Shown one piece after another: positions 11,981-24,814 of a stretch of DNA of 64,000 nt (positions are counted from its first letter, which is position 1; each line of letters starts with the position of its first letter). Source of the stretch: Casuarius casuarius (Eukaryota > Chordata > Aves > Casuariiformes > Casuariidae); the NCBI GenBank assembly GCA_003342895.1, contig PTFA01000311.1:23508-87507 (forward strand). The letters run 5' to 3'. The notes under the pieces were generated by a model. The model was not told where the DNA came from, did no database searches, and saw only the letters and a list, made by a program, of their open reading frames with translations. The translations under genes and the position numbers were made by a program.

Positions 11981-13780
11981 CATCTTGTTTTGCCTTTGTA
12001 CTTTCTAGATATTTTTCTAAATAGAGGTTGATTCTCATTGGCTGGTGTAGTTCAGCATTTCCTTTTGCTGCCCATGAGAGTTATACACATACTATGTCTG
12101 TATACATTTAGGTAGTTTAACATATATTTATCCAGATTCTTAATTTATACACTTGTATCATGCTAGAAAATAAGTAATGAGTATTTTCTTATTTTCTAAA
12201 TGGTGTTTATTTTTTGCTCATGAGTTACTTCAAGCTGTGTTTGGATGAGAATTAGATTGCCATTAAAAATGCATAAAATCTAGGTGGGATGGAGGGTTAA
12301 TTAAAAATGCTAGGTACCTAAAAAAACAATTTCATTAAAAAGTCTTCCTTTTAAAAATGAAAGTCCAGATCTACAATGTATTTTTAAAGCCAAAACAGCA
12401 ATCGATTATTTCAGCGAAGCGCTAACAGCCTGTACTGCATACCTAGGTAGGGCTACATTGCTAAAACCGTTACCGACCTGTTCAGAGCTGGGGCCGAGGA
12501 CTGTGTAGTTAAGTTGAGGTATGGGCAAAAAGAAAGCTATCAAAGCCATCGGGGACCGGAGCCTCTGCAAGGTGAGCGGTGGCTTCACAATATGAGCTGG
12601 GGTAAACAGAGTGCATGGGAAAGAGGAATAGCCATCAGCAGTGTTGAGTGCTCCCAGATGGAGACAAGGTGCGTGGGTTCGAGCTTGCTGGAGGCAGCTT
12701 TTTTCCAGCTGTTTTGACCAAAGTGGGTGTTTCTGCCCCAGCACCATCTCGGAGTTTGGTGCTGAAGTGCTTCTGCAGGGCAAGTCCTAACTGATAAATT
12801 GCCTGGGTTAGCTGGAGCTGGTGAGCAGAACTGTTTCGGTGCCTTTCGATATTTTTAGAAATAGATTTCAGTGGCTTAATAACACATTTTAGCCTAACTG
12901 AACAGGGAAAACACACTCTTCTACTTTTAACTCCTGTTGTTCTTATCATGTGTTTGGGAAAGACAGTGGTGCACATAGGAAGGAGCGAGGTTCCTGAAAG
13001 GCCTAGCAGATGGAGAAAGTTCCTGATTTGATGTACTGAGAAATAGAAATTATTTGTTTGTTTTTTGACACTGAAGAAGGCATTTAAATTTTTAATCAGC
13101 TAAAATGCAGCAAAGCATTGTGATACTTTTTTTTTTAGACTTAAATACGCCTAGAGGGTCTTTAAAGATCTTTCGGATACGGAGTAAAAAGGAAGACTTG
13201 GTTCTTCCTTCGCTAACTAGGACATACACAGTGTCTTGAGTGTACCGGTTTAAGCAACTAAGTACACTACCATGTGCTTATTTAGCCTTTTTTTTTTTTA
13301 GTCTTTCATCCTATTGACAAAATATCATTTGTGAGCTTAGGCTGTTTCACCACCAAGTGTTCTTTTAGTTAGTAAAGATACTGCAGCTCTAAGGAATTTT
13401 GATAAAATACTTGGAAGGTCGGTGTGACCCTCAGTGTTATACATGTATCTCTACATGTGATAAAATAAATGTCAACAGATTTATTTTCAGCCAGTTAGCT
13501 CAGGTGCCGTAAATATATTCTGAAACACATGTAAATCATATGCAAAGTAGATGGCGTGATTTATAAAAGGGCACGCTTAAGTATTGGTTGTTTGAAGTTT
13601 TCCCTAAAATGATCCTTTTAAAGTTTCTTGATCATCTTATTCTGGTTGGTCAAGGTAGCTTTAAGTATGAAAAAGATAATATATTGCCAGAAAAGTCTTT
13701 TTTCTTTTTCTAGTGGTAAAAACTGTTAACTCTACCTCTTGATTTCTGCTTAAGTAAGTGGTTTCTTTGGTAATAATTTT
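11981..13780. other. Intergenic sequence, no gene seen
   Basis: A slightly GC-richer patch (about 12410-12800) contains an unrecognised open frame of 125 codons on the minus strand with no domain or splice support. It is treated as noncoding. Confidence 0.5.
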
Positions 13781-14100
13781 ACTGTAGTAGTCGAACCTCG
13801 GAAAAGTGACAAAGTACTAATTAAGTCTTATCTAATCTCAGTCTTATCTGGCCATCCATGCTCATAATTAGTTTCTCAGGTTTAAAGGAACTAATCATTT
13901 AACAAAGCCAACTGTGTAAATTGAAATTAAGGAACTATTAATTCAGCCCTTGCAGAACAAGCTACTAATTTCACATACTTGTGTTAGCGTTTCTGTCCCT
14001 ATGGTTCCAAGTGTCTGGCAGTGCCTTATCTCTATAAAGGCAGGGACACTTAAATCCTGACTCTTCAACCTCAAGCATAAAGTAATATGCAAATATAGAA
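13781..14100. promoter_or_regulatory. Candidate conserved enhancer: homeodomain and GATA motif cluster
   Basis: About 300 bases carry a high density of TAAT/ATTA cores (ACTAATTAAG, CATAATTAG, AACTAATCAT, TATTAATTC, CTACTAATTT), together with two closely spaced CTTATCT GATA-type sites around 13830-13850. This texture is typical of deeply conserved enhancers in gene deserts near SOX genes. Conservation is not tested, so this is inference from motif content alone. Confidence 0.3.
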
Positions 14101-15889
14101 AGAGGCACACAGAAAACAATCAAACAAAACAAAGCAATCAAAATTCCACCTTATTTATATGGTGATGAAAATGACATTAATGAGACTATCTCTTTGTGTC
14201 ATAGCCATGACTAGGGGTCTCAGATTTGAGGATGGTGATTCTGTAGTTTGAATATTTGGTGATCTTACTACCAGGTTTAAACTGGTTAATTTTAAAAATA
14301 AGATTTATTTTTTAATCTGTTATTTTTTTGATAAAGACATTGCTCTATTGTATGCCTTACAAAGCTGGAAAATAACCTCCCTTCCTCCAGCAAAGACCAT
14401 TATTTTTATACTTTTTATAAAGGAATAAACATAGAGTCCTCTTTACTTCAAAACATCCCTTTCCTCTGCTCCTCAAATAGCTACTCTTCCAGAATTTCTA
14501 GTCTTTTTTGCTGAAGATCTTGATTTATCTCCAACCCTGCCTATCATTATGAGCAATACCTCAGAGCTCTCACACTAACAGTGTTTCTTTTCCTCTCACT
14601 CTTTATTTAGTTCAAAGTAGCCCCAAGTATTTTTCCACAGCAAATTAACGTACCCAATGTGTACAAGTCATAAAGATAGGATTTCATTAGATCTTCTGCA
14701 CAGATAGAATTTAAATTCATTTAAGATGTAGAGAAAGAGAAAATAGGAAACATTTAAAATTCTGAGAGAGCTCTCCTTGCAGAACGAATTCTGATTAACG
14801 GCTGATAAACAGTACTCTAAGGTTTCTTGCCATATGTAATAATAGAGGAGATGAAAGAGGGTATAAGTTGCTTTTGGCCTTGTCTGTTTTACTGAATGTC
14901 ATGTCAGTGATTAGATTTAATTTGATTTTTTGTGCAAATATTTTTTTAATAAAGTAAATAAAGTAGCAGTTCAGATTAAAGGATAAATTAATGTACTATT
15001 TTATAATAATGTGTTAAATGGGAATATTGTGTTCTCTCTGATAGCATCACAGAAATTACTTATGGTGATAAAATGTTGCTTGTCATAGTTGAATGAAGTA
15101 TCAATATGTCCTAGAAACTGCATCCCCAAAATACAGGTTTTTGAGCTATTCAAATTGCTTATCAAGGCAAGTAAACAAAATTGTGCTTCCCTTAATTAAG
15201 AAGGAAAGGAGACTACTGTTGGTTCTATCATAGAAATATTATTCAATAAGTGAGACAGAACACAAATTTCTCCAAAAGCACACACGCCTCCTCTTAAAAA
15301 CAAAATAAAACCTCTTTGATTCAATAGTAAAAGAAGCAGCAGAGAAAGCAAATGAAGCCTTCCAAGACGGTGAACTTCTGTATCCCAGCCCTGCTGTCTT
15401 ACGTTGGTTTGAAAACATGTTTTAGTTGACAGTAGTTATCCTAACTGCATAACTTACGAATAATTAAAAAAAAAAATCATAAGTAGGGCTGCGTGTATCC
15501 ACAGCTAGTAGGAAGTATGCTCACTCAGTCAAAGTGTGTTCAGGGGGCTTGTAGAAAGACGACTTTCTTATGCAGGTGATTTCTTTTCAGTAGGGCAGCA
15601 AGAAGCCTTGCCTTATAAATTTAGCTGTCTTATGCCTCCAGGACTGATCATCTGACCTCCCTAAGAAACTAGCAGAAAAACCTGTTTTAACTGAGCAGCC
15701 TCGACTTCTGGTGTGGCAGTAGCAGGCAGACACTGGCTTCAGCCTTCTATGCCTGCCTTGTAGGCGAGGGGTGATCCCTGGCTCCTGCTGCACCAAGGCC
15801 TTATTGGCTCTGTCTGTTCTGTTCTGCGCTTAAGCTGAGAGGCATCACGAGACCCAGAAATCACTTAAATAGCGACACGAGAGATGGGG
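14101..15889. other. AT-rich intergenic sequence, no gene seen
   Basis: No supported gene or element was found. Open frames are all short. Confidence 0.5.
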
Positions 15890-16030
15890 AATTGGAGATT
15901 GGCTCGTGTTAATTAACCAGCTTCACCTTATTATCCATAATGCACCCTGATAATTGCACTGTAAAAATATGTCCTGGTATTTCTGGCTGGTTTCTATCTT
16001 TCATCACTTTCTAATGAGAACACCAGAAGT
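15890..16030. promoter_or_regulatory. Candidate conserved enhancer segment with TTAATTAA and ATTA motifs
   Basis: The segment includes TTAATTAACC, TTATTATCC, CATAATGC and TGATAATTGC in close succession, followed by CTAATGAG. Homeodomain-type sites are clustered here far above the local background. The function is inferred only. Confidence 0.25.
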
Positions 16031-19000
16031 GATATTTTTTGAAGATTTGATGCCAAGTGCACTGAAACCAAGTGGAAAGGACACCAGTGATTTAAACTGG
16101 CTTTGGAACATGGCCTTAGTTGGAGCCTAAGTTACTTTTTCTACTCAAGATACTTCACTTTTGAAATTATTCTCTTCCATTTTTGAATGTGACTGCTTCA
16201 TTCAATAAGCCATGTTTATACATGCACATTCTGATTTTAAAGGTATTTTTTTGTCAGTAAAAGCTGAGATAATTCTTCTCACAAAAAATTTTAAAACAGA
16301 GGAATAATTTAATATGAAAAGAGCTTCCTGGAAGAGTTGCAGAATGTAGTATAAGACATCTGATGGTTCTAGCTAATGCAGCATGAATCAGTAGGAGAGC
16401 GGGTGACTTGCACGCTGAAGCGAGGAAGTGGAGGAATGTTCAAAATGAGAATTTTTTTTTTTTTAATAGAGCCTATTGCATCATTTAAGTCTGTACTACC
16501 GATTGCTCTCCCTCTGCCCGATAGAAGCAGGGTGCTATCCCATGACTCCAAGAACTGAGGAATCGTAGTCATTCCCTCCTCAAATCAAATACAATAAAGC
16601 ATTATAGCAAGCTGAAATAATAACCACAGTCTCCAGCTGATGAGATCCATGCACCCCTGCCCAGTACTATCATGAATGGAGACCATCACGAGCGACAGTG
16701 GTGTAGGACCAACCATCAGGCTGGGGAAAAATCCTGTAGCATCAGCTGCAGTCCCGGACTGGCCAGCCTGGTTCCCTCTCCAATGCCATCTGCCCTCCCT
16801 ACAAGCAGCAGGGCCGCGTGGGCTGGGGGAGCCTGTGCCCGGCACGAAGGGATGACCGGGTGCTGAGCTGGGAGTGCTGCATCACCTGGGTTCGGACGTC
16901 GTTGCTGAGGAGGTCTGGAGAGATGTCACACCGTGCACCACGGCGGGGAGAAGAGAAAGCAGAGTACAAGTCCTCCCTGATGCAGAAAGGCAGCAAGTGG
17001 TCTTGAGTGCCTAAAAGGATGGGCATGACTGTTTTCAGATGTCCATTGATAAATCTGTGTTTCTTGATAGTCGTCCTCAGAACACTCCTCTCAGCCAGGG
17101 CCCTCCTCTAGGGTAACAGCTTTTCACAGCAGAAAAAATGTAGCTGAGGCAAGTGAAGCAAAACATCACTTCAAGCTACTCGTTTGTCCCCCCTTTAATA
17201 GTTCTGTTTCTGAATTTGATGATAACGGATAATTTGAGTAGCTTGGGGGATGTTTGAGTTGCAGTTGATGTCTAAAGGCTTGTATGCCTTCTAAGTTCTG
17301 GTAACTCTTTATATAAAATTATCTCTGTGTTTTGTTACTATCTGGTGTGTATATAATGTTTTATCTAGGGACATCAGCACGGGCCTGGCTAAGGACCTAC
17401 TTAGTCCAGAGTTTATTCATTACTTGGCATCCAACTGCTGTTTAGTCATATGGGGATCTGGCTAGTGTAAAATATACCCTAAGTCTGTAGTATCTAGAAA
17501 GCAATTTTGGCTGTGATCACTTCAAAGGACATTCTCCTCTTCGGATGTATTTATTACAGCTTAAATCAGGAGTATTTTTTCCTTTTGAATATTTAAAAAT
17601 ATTATGACATTAGCACACTTGTATGCTATTTCCTTGATGATAAAGCAAGGAAAGTATCTCTTTTCACACAGTTTTTAACTTTTTGGATTTTTTATTTTTC
17701 TTGGAATTCCTTATTAGGATGATAATTTGATTTATACTATAGGATATCTAATAGACGTTGTCTATGCAATTTGTAGAAAGAAATGTAGCAAGCAAACAAT
17801 AAAACTAGCAAAATATTAATTAAAGTAGGTATAAAGTAAAAATAAATGTCTGGTGAACCTACAATGGCTAGAAGAGCAGCATCAGTAGGTTAATGATTGC
17901 TCTGCAGCTTCTGACTTTCGTTTAGCTATTGTCATGATTTCCTGGAATTTCACAGCTATTTGTTCATCATGTATGATTAAATATACTGACCTAAACTTTC
18001 CATGTGCTGTGTTCTGTGAGCATTTTTTAAACATTGCCTCCGTTTCTCTGCAATTCATATTCTGATTTAGGAGAGTGCTTTGGAGTGGAGCTTTCAATTT
18101 CTCTTTTTTTAATGAAGACGGCAGAAATTGGGTTACATATTGATTTTTAGGTATCTGTGGCAATGGAAGTGCAAACCTCATGGACTGTACTATTGATGTA
18201 ACAGTAGATGATTTAAGGTGGTAGAGGACAAAGAATTTCCCGTAAGTCCTGCTAGTGCTTTTAAACTAGCCTTTTTGATGCAGTATGTCTTCCTGAAACA
18301 AACTGCCATGAAAGATTTTCTAGGTTTTTTTGATATCTGTATCTAGGCATTTCTGATATCTGTATCCAAAAATATACAAATCTGCATATTCAGACATCAC
18401 TAAAGTTCATAAATTGCTGAAATGGCTCTGACACGCGTATCACATATAGGTGGATTATTGAATGAATAATGCAAAAATAGAGGCTTCAGGAATATTCACT
18501 GAAAGAAGAAAGGAATTGGGCTTCCTATCAATATTTAGAGCCTGACTCTTCATCGACTTGGCTCTTCTGCGATCATTTATATCTGTGCGAAGTAAGCTTA
18601 AGAAGAATTAAAAAAAAAATGCTCCGTTGGAATTTAGATGGCTCAGGAGGTTTGTAATAGGATGAGTGTCTTTACTTCAGGTCACTGATTTAAATCCCAG
18701 TTAGAAATAGCCAGAAGTCATTACAATCTGACGGTGGTTTCGTGACCTATGAAATGAAGTGACGCTGGGGCGGGCGGCCTCGTGGGCTCCCTGGCGAGCC
18801 CGGCCACTTGCCTGAGGTGGCCAGCTTGCTCCGTGGGGACGAGCCTACCAGGGACGCGTCCTCGAGCAAAAACCCCTGTGCCTCTCCCTGCTCCTGCTGC
18901 ATGCCTGCAAGACGGGCAGAATACAGCATTTGGGGGGGTTTCAGGCTTACGCAACTGATGGCCAAAAGTATGCAGCTCTGCATCACACCCATGTGTAATA

Positions 19001-19858
19001 CTAAAGCAAATGAAGCAAATTGTTTAGTGGCCTCCACTTAGAGAAACTGCAGACTTTGTTTTTCTGAAGAAACACCTTCTCTCTCACTGCCCGGCCTGTG
19101 CTGAGGAGTGTACAGTTCGGTTTTATCCATTAATACGAGATTTTCTTCGAATTACACTCTGGGTAGCTGATCCTTTAAATCTGCAGAGACAACCAGCTGC
19201 AACCTTTAGGTAGCAATTTTTCCTCTCTCTGGCTGTTATCTAGTAAATATTTACCTCTCTTTATGCATGTGGTGATTTCTCCAGGCTTTTTCTGTCCTCA
19301 CTGAGGAAGCAGCATATCTTTATACTCTCCCACACTCTATTTCACTTTGTTTAAAAATAAAAAAATTGCTGTCCTGTGTATGTATTATTGAAGATATTTA
19401 TATATGTATAGTTAGAGTCTAATATAAAACAGACACCAACTGATGGACCCCATAAATTGCTCAGCATCTGCCAAGGCAGAATCTGGAAACATAGTGTATA
19501 TATGTATAATAAATACAGAATTTGTAATTCGACCTTACAGGCAGAGGTTACTGACAGATTACAGGTCTCTCTAATCAGATTCCAAACAGTCACATACGAT
19601 GGATAACATTTTTCTGTCATGACATCTCTGACATTGTCTGGAGCACCAAATTTGTAGAAAATAGGTTTATTGAAGTTCTCTTATTTTTAACTCAGCATAT
19701 TTTCTTAAAAATAGCACCAGACAGAGAAAAGATTAAAAAAAAAGAAAGGGAGGAGAGATAAATTTCAGTGTTTTAAGCTGTTGCCTATGGTCCTAGCCTT
19801 TGGAACATATCATTTAAGTGACCAGGGCTCTCAAAACGTTGCTTGTATTCAATGGTCA
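16031..19858. other. Intergenic sequence, no gene seen
   Basis: GC-richer patches at about 16620-16960 and 18740-18920 contain only short, unrecognised open frames on both strands. A short TGATATCTGTATC duplication lies near 18330-18370. No gene is supported. Confidence 0.5.
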
Positions 19859-19920
19859 TACATATATGCATAAAGTCACTTGCATGGGATACATATGTGC
19901 ATAAAGTCACTTGCATGGGA
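19859..19920. repeat. Tandem duplication, two 31-base units
   Basis: Units 19859-19889 and 19890-19920 differ at a single position (A versus G) and share the core CATAAAGTCACTTGCATGGG. The near identity suggests a recent duplication. Confidence 0.9.
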
Positions 19921-20591
19921 GTTTACATGAGTGGGGCTGGAGAAAGCAAACTTTTATTAATATCACAATTACACAGTATGGTTTGTGTTTGCTTGGTGAT
20001 AAGACATATAAATATTGGTGTCAATGGAAATTTTTCAGTCACTGCAGTGGAAGCTGGATTGAGTCCCTACTACCAACTAATGGGTTTAAGGAAAATCAGC
20101 TAACTTCCCATTTTACCACTATAGACTAATGCAGCACCTCAACTTCCCCGAGAGAGCATAAGCAATATCTCACTGAGACTCTATATATCCTGTCTACTAA
20201 ATCACTAAATAGAGGGATAAAGTCAACTTTTAGCAGACTGACAATGTTGTTATATGTATTTCTGTGGTGCCAAGGAACCTCACTCAGGACTGGTACTCCT
20301 CCAGAGGCTGGTTTTGTACAACACTTCTTAAAACAACTGTATGCTTTGAAAAATGTTAGCAGGGTAAATTATCATGCTGTATAAACATGACAAAAGGAAA
20401 ACAAATGAGTAAGACTCTGAGCTACACTTTCATTAATATGGATCTATCACTGAGAGCAAGTTTTTTTACTAGTCAAAGCCACAATTTTTTGAAGAAATAA
20501 TGAACAGAATAAGGTTGCAACTTTCAAAATCAGGTCTCATTTGCCAAATTTGAGAGCAGTGGCAGTGCTGAGACTGGTAATCATATTGACC

Positions 20592-20660
20592 CAAAGGACC
20601 AAAAAGATGGTAATAGAGGTCATAGGCAAAGGACCAAAGAAGAGTAATAGAGGTCACAGG
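20592..20660. repeat. Tandem duplication, two units of about 35 bases
   Basis: Units 20592-20626 and 20627-20660 share CAAAGGACCAAA and GTAATAGAGGTCA, with small differences and one or two short indels. It is an older duplication than the one about 700 bases upstream. Confidence 0.85.
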
Positions 20661-21608
20661 CAAATGGAAAGCCAGACAGTTAGCTTATCTCATATCTATG
20701 TTTACTATGCTATTTTTACTAGAGCTGATACAGTATTTCTGTGCTTGGGGTGACCTTGATATTTCTTGCAGAAACATGTTATATTCCACCATCCTTCGCA
20801 ATGGCAAGTATATGTCTCCATTTTTGTTGGAAGGTTTAACTGTCATATGTATTTCCATATGAAAAGGCTCAAAACTTCTAAGACTTGAAGATATGGAAGT
20901 TCTACACTCACATAGGCCAAAACCAAAGCTCTGTGGCTGGGAGCATGCATTTTGCAGAGCGCAAGGGCTGCTTCGTGCAGGTCTGCATGGGTTCTGCAGA
21001 GCAGCCCTGTGGTTGGCTGGGCAGCCCGGTGCCCCGAGAAGTCCTTGCCTGCTCTTTGGGGGTGCCCAGAGAGTCAGGAAAAGCTTCGTGGTCTCAGTCA
21101 ATTCTTTCTTCCACCCCTTCATGCATATGGCATGGAATAGCATATTGGTTTCTTTCTTTTTTTTTTTTTCCCTGAGGGCTGCAGACTGTAACCGCACCCA
21201 AGCCACACAAAGCAGAAGTACACATTTTTGGAAGACTGCCAGTGTCTGGGAAGAAGGGGAAGTCCCATACAAGATTTTGGGCCAACCTCTAAAACCCTGC
21301 CTACGAACTGTCCATCTGTCTACCTTGTCATATAATAAGGCACACAAAGCACTATTAAACCAGATGGAGATCACAGTTGTGAGCAGGGCTCAGGTCCTTT
21401 TCCTGGCACTGTCCTTTGTGTTCTCGATATGGTGGAATGAAAGACAAGGATTTTACAGTCTCTGTGCTTCAAGAATATTCAGCTAACTGTTTGAACAGAT
21501 TTATGAACCAAAGAGCTCATATTGACTAAGATTCTAGCCCAATATGTTTGTCAATACTTCTTAAAAGAAGCGATTGGATAGAAAGGCTGGCTTTTTCAAT
21601 GGAAGACA

Positions 21609-21635
21609 GGATAATTAAATTAGTTGAAAAGCAAC
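21609..21635. repeat. Dispersed direct repeat, copy 1
   Basis: A 27-base sequence with core ATAATTAAATTAGT recurs with one mismatch at 21988-22014, about 380 bases downstream. Similarity drops off quickly outside the core. Confidence 0.75.
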
Positions 21636-21987
21636 TAGAAGTTGTAACAAAAATAGCTTTAGCATTGTCTGAAGGTGAGAATAATAGATAGTATGAAACA
21701 ATACATTCAGAGTGTTACGCTCATAGCAAAGGAAGAGTACATTTCTTCTGAGAATTTTGAAAAGTGTATGTATATTACAGAGCCTGCAATAGCTCATTGC
21801 TATAGCTATACTTAATTGTACTGTGTCTCAAATAGGTCAAAAATTTCAGCAAGAACTCCAAGTTAATGTTTTAAAACTTTCCGAAAGAAGGAAGTAAGGC
21901 TGAAATCAGAACTCCCAAGATTCAGTCTTATTTTGACTATAATAGAGGAGTATTATAGTAATAATCATAATTGTGTCTAGACGGAGA

Positions 21988-22014
21988 GGATAATTAAATT
22001 AGTCGAAAAGCAAC
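21988..22014. repeat. Dispersed direct repeat, copy 2
   Basis: Second copy of the 27-base repeat at 21609-21635, differing at one position (GTCG for GTTG). It is followed by short CATGGGA/CATGGAA reiterations to about 22040. Confidence 0.75.
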
Positions 22015-22040
22015 ATGGGAACATGGAAACATGGGATGGG

Positions 22041-24553
22041 AACGTGAATATGAAAAAATAATCTTTTTTGTTTTCCTGTCTAGGAAAAATAAAATAGACC
22101 TGCTTAACTCTTTCATTCTTCCTAATGAATATCTTCCCTTGATCAGAGTAGCAACTGAATTCCATCTTACTGCTATGTAAGAATATTCTGCTGAATTAAA
22201 CCCTTATTTGAATTTGTTTGGGAATTATCTATTTCTTGAGAAATTCTCAGTTTCTACAAGATCTATCAGAAGATCCTTAGGATAGTGGGGAAGAAGTGGA
22301 AGGAACAGTTAAAATGGAGCCAGGTATATGTCTTGTTACTGGTCTGCCAAACAACGGTGAGGAAAAGGGAACAAAAAAGAAGAACAAGCAATAAAGGGAG
22401 GTGACAAAGAAAAAGTTATGTTAATGGAGAATCTGAACAAAGAATTTCCTTGGATTGATTGAGATGGACACTGGAAAAGAAGATTAGAGAAGATTTTGCT
22501 ACCCTTTCTTTGATTTAGGGGAAAACATAAGGAAAATGTAGGTGATCGAGAATTGAATGCAAATGATATTTTCCCCTAGAGTATGGATGCTGTGAACAAT
22601 CTTTAGGTGACTTAAAGGAATGCAAGGCTGGAAAGCTCATTTTTTTTCTACTCTCTTGGAATAATACTGCTTTTTTTTAATCTAATGTGAATGTTTTCAG
22701 TATTTGCATTTCCAAAATAAACATCCTATGAATTGCTGAGTATGTGTCTCCAGACAAGAATATGTCCATGCCAAAACAATTCTTTCATTTTCAGGCTTGT
22801 CTGTCTTGATCTTTACATTTACAGGAGTGGATTGACCTAATGATTTGACTCATACTCCTAAAAAAGAAACTAACTGTAAAACCAGTGCCTGTGTGAGGAA
22901 AAAGTGCTGCTACAAGAATAGAAGGGGAAGCACAAAATTGCTAGGACAGCAAAAACAGAAGGTGCTCTGAATGGCTTGCTGAAAGACCGCCTTTTGTCTG
23001 TATTGCCTGCCTTTTTACGTATGGCAACATCCAAAAGCAAGTCCAAATGTGCAGATGCTCTTGCAAGGTGATGTGCAGTTTACTTTTCTGGGGTGCTCTG
23101 TAGTACTGGTTGAATAGCATTGTATCGTTTGGATTTCTTCTACACAGCTAGGAAAAAAGATCAGAAAGCATTATGTGGGTCTTCATATCCAGCCTCCTGA
23201 AAAGCAGGCAACTGGCCAACGGTTGTTTGGTCTAGAAAAAGTCATGTACGCTTGGACCCCTTGCTTTTCCAACACAGCAAATCTTGTATTAGAAGTCCAA
23301 AAGCCACATGTAGGAGATGTAACAGGAAGAGAGCGTGAGACACGAATGGCACCATCGATGCTGCAGGCTCTCTTACAGGTAGGGCTGTCTTTTTCATTTA
23401 TCTGTATAGCATCCACAAGAAATTTTGGTTTGTGGGGAGCTGCTCTTCATGTCACCATTATGGCACCCATATATGTTTAAAGTGACCATTGCCACTCCTG
23501 GGGCAAGCAAATGCTAAATAGCATTGTCGCAGCCCAAAAAAACCCCCATTCAGCTGGTGAACTTCAAGCAATTGCATGTTTTCTTGGTAAATGTAATAGA
23601 ACCTAAACAAGTTAATGTATGTAATCCCTCAAAGAGATTAAAACAATCCTCTAAGTGTATTATCTCTGCAGGAAGGTTTTCTGTCTGTGCAGCCAGTCTT
23701 GATTTCAAGCCCCCATTTATAAAATTAACTCTGCACTAATTTAATGTGGTGACAAGACATTAAAAAAAAGGCAACTAGAAGTCAAAGCCAAACAAATTTT
23801 GATTCAAAGTGAAGCATAGCTTTTGTTGTTGTCCTTTTTAATGGTAAGGATTATTGTTGACTTAGTTTCTCAGGGAAGTGATTGACTCAATATCACTCAA
23901 TGTCTTAGCAAAATGGAATTTCCTTCTGGAAGTTAGACTTTAGAAGAATATAGCCTACTAAGGTAAATACAGGAGAAACTGGATTAAATTCTCTGCCCAG
24001 TTATATAAAAGGCCAAACTAGATGATTTAATTATCTTTTAATCTTTTCTTAAAAATCTTGAACTTGCCTAGAGTAAATTTCACTGAAGCTTCTCCTCAAG
24101 GAGGCTTGGGAAGCAGAATATAAAGTTATAGCATCTCTGAGGCTGAAAGAATTAAAAAGATTGTGGTTGTGCAGGGGGAGGGGAGAATCAAGAATGTGAA
24201 AACTAAAACATAAGCAGTTTAAGCCAGCTGTCTCCAAAATTTGGAAGCCAGGAGAGACTAGATTCCTATCATTTGGAAATGTTTAAATGTTGGTGTGCTA
24301 TGAGCAATTTCTTCACCACTGTGACTTTCTTCAAGCCAGACGTTAGCATGTGGAGCTGTCAGTAGATCTGCACTCAGATCCCTCCTGCAGCTGCAGTGGC
24401 ACCTGTGCACAATGAGAAGAAACGAAGATGAACAGGCACTGCGTTAGAAGTATTATTCCTATGCTTAGTTTTCTTTGAGTTTAATCCTTTGTCAGGCTTT
24501 CCGTTATTGTACAAGGGGCCGATGTTGGGCAAAACAGAGTATTGTTAAATGGG
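22041..24553. other. AT-rich intergenic sequence, no gene seen
   Basis: No supported gene, RNA or element was found. Open frames reach only about 100 codons and are unrecognised. Confidence 0.5.
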
Positions 24554-24814
24554 TCATCCTGCTTGCTCTTTTTTTCCTGTAGGCACAACATTAGCAACAG
24601 ACTCCCATAATTTCCATGACATTCCAAGACTTATTAAACTGAACATTGGTGTGACATAGACCTCCTCACCCAAGTCTTTTATGACATGAGGGTGCAAGGT
24701 AGCTGGGGCTAAGGATTTAATACTCATCAGAACTAGGTGCTGTTCAAAAGCCTTTTTAATTACTAACAGACCAAACAGTGGGTCATCATCCGCATGCAGG
24801 ATTTGTCTTTCCAC
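24554..24814 (-). mobile_element. Ancient CR1-like LINE reverse-transcriptase relic
   Basis: The minus strand is open for 86 codons. The segment TLHPHVIKDLGEEV followed by WKLWESVANVV and GKKEQAG matches the order HPRVLRELADEV, then DWKKANVTPI, then GKKEDPG near the start of the CR1 reverse-transcriptase domain (consensus from memory). The similarity is spread over about 50 residues with conserved spacing. No nuclease, full RT or 3' tail is recognisable around it, so this is a short, old, non-functional fragment. An L2-type relative is possible. Confidence 0.5.

Noticed and set aside
12406..12783. 125-codon minus-strand open frame
   Set aside because: No domain, no splice context and no sign of constraint. 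It lies in a patch of slightly raised GC where such frames occur by chance.
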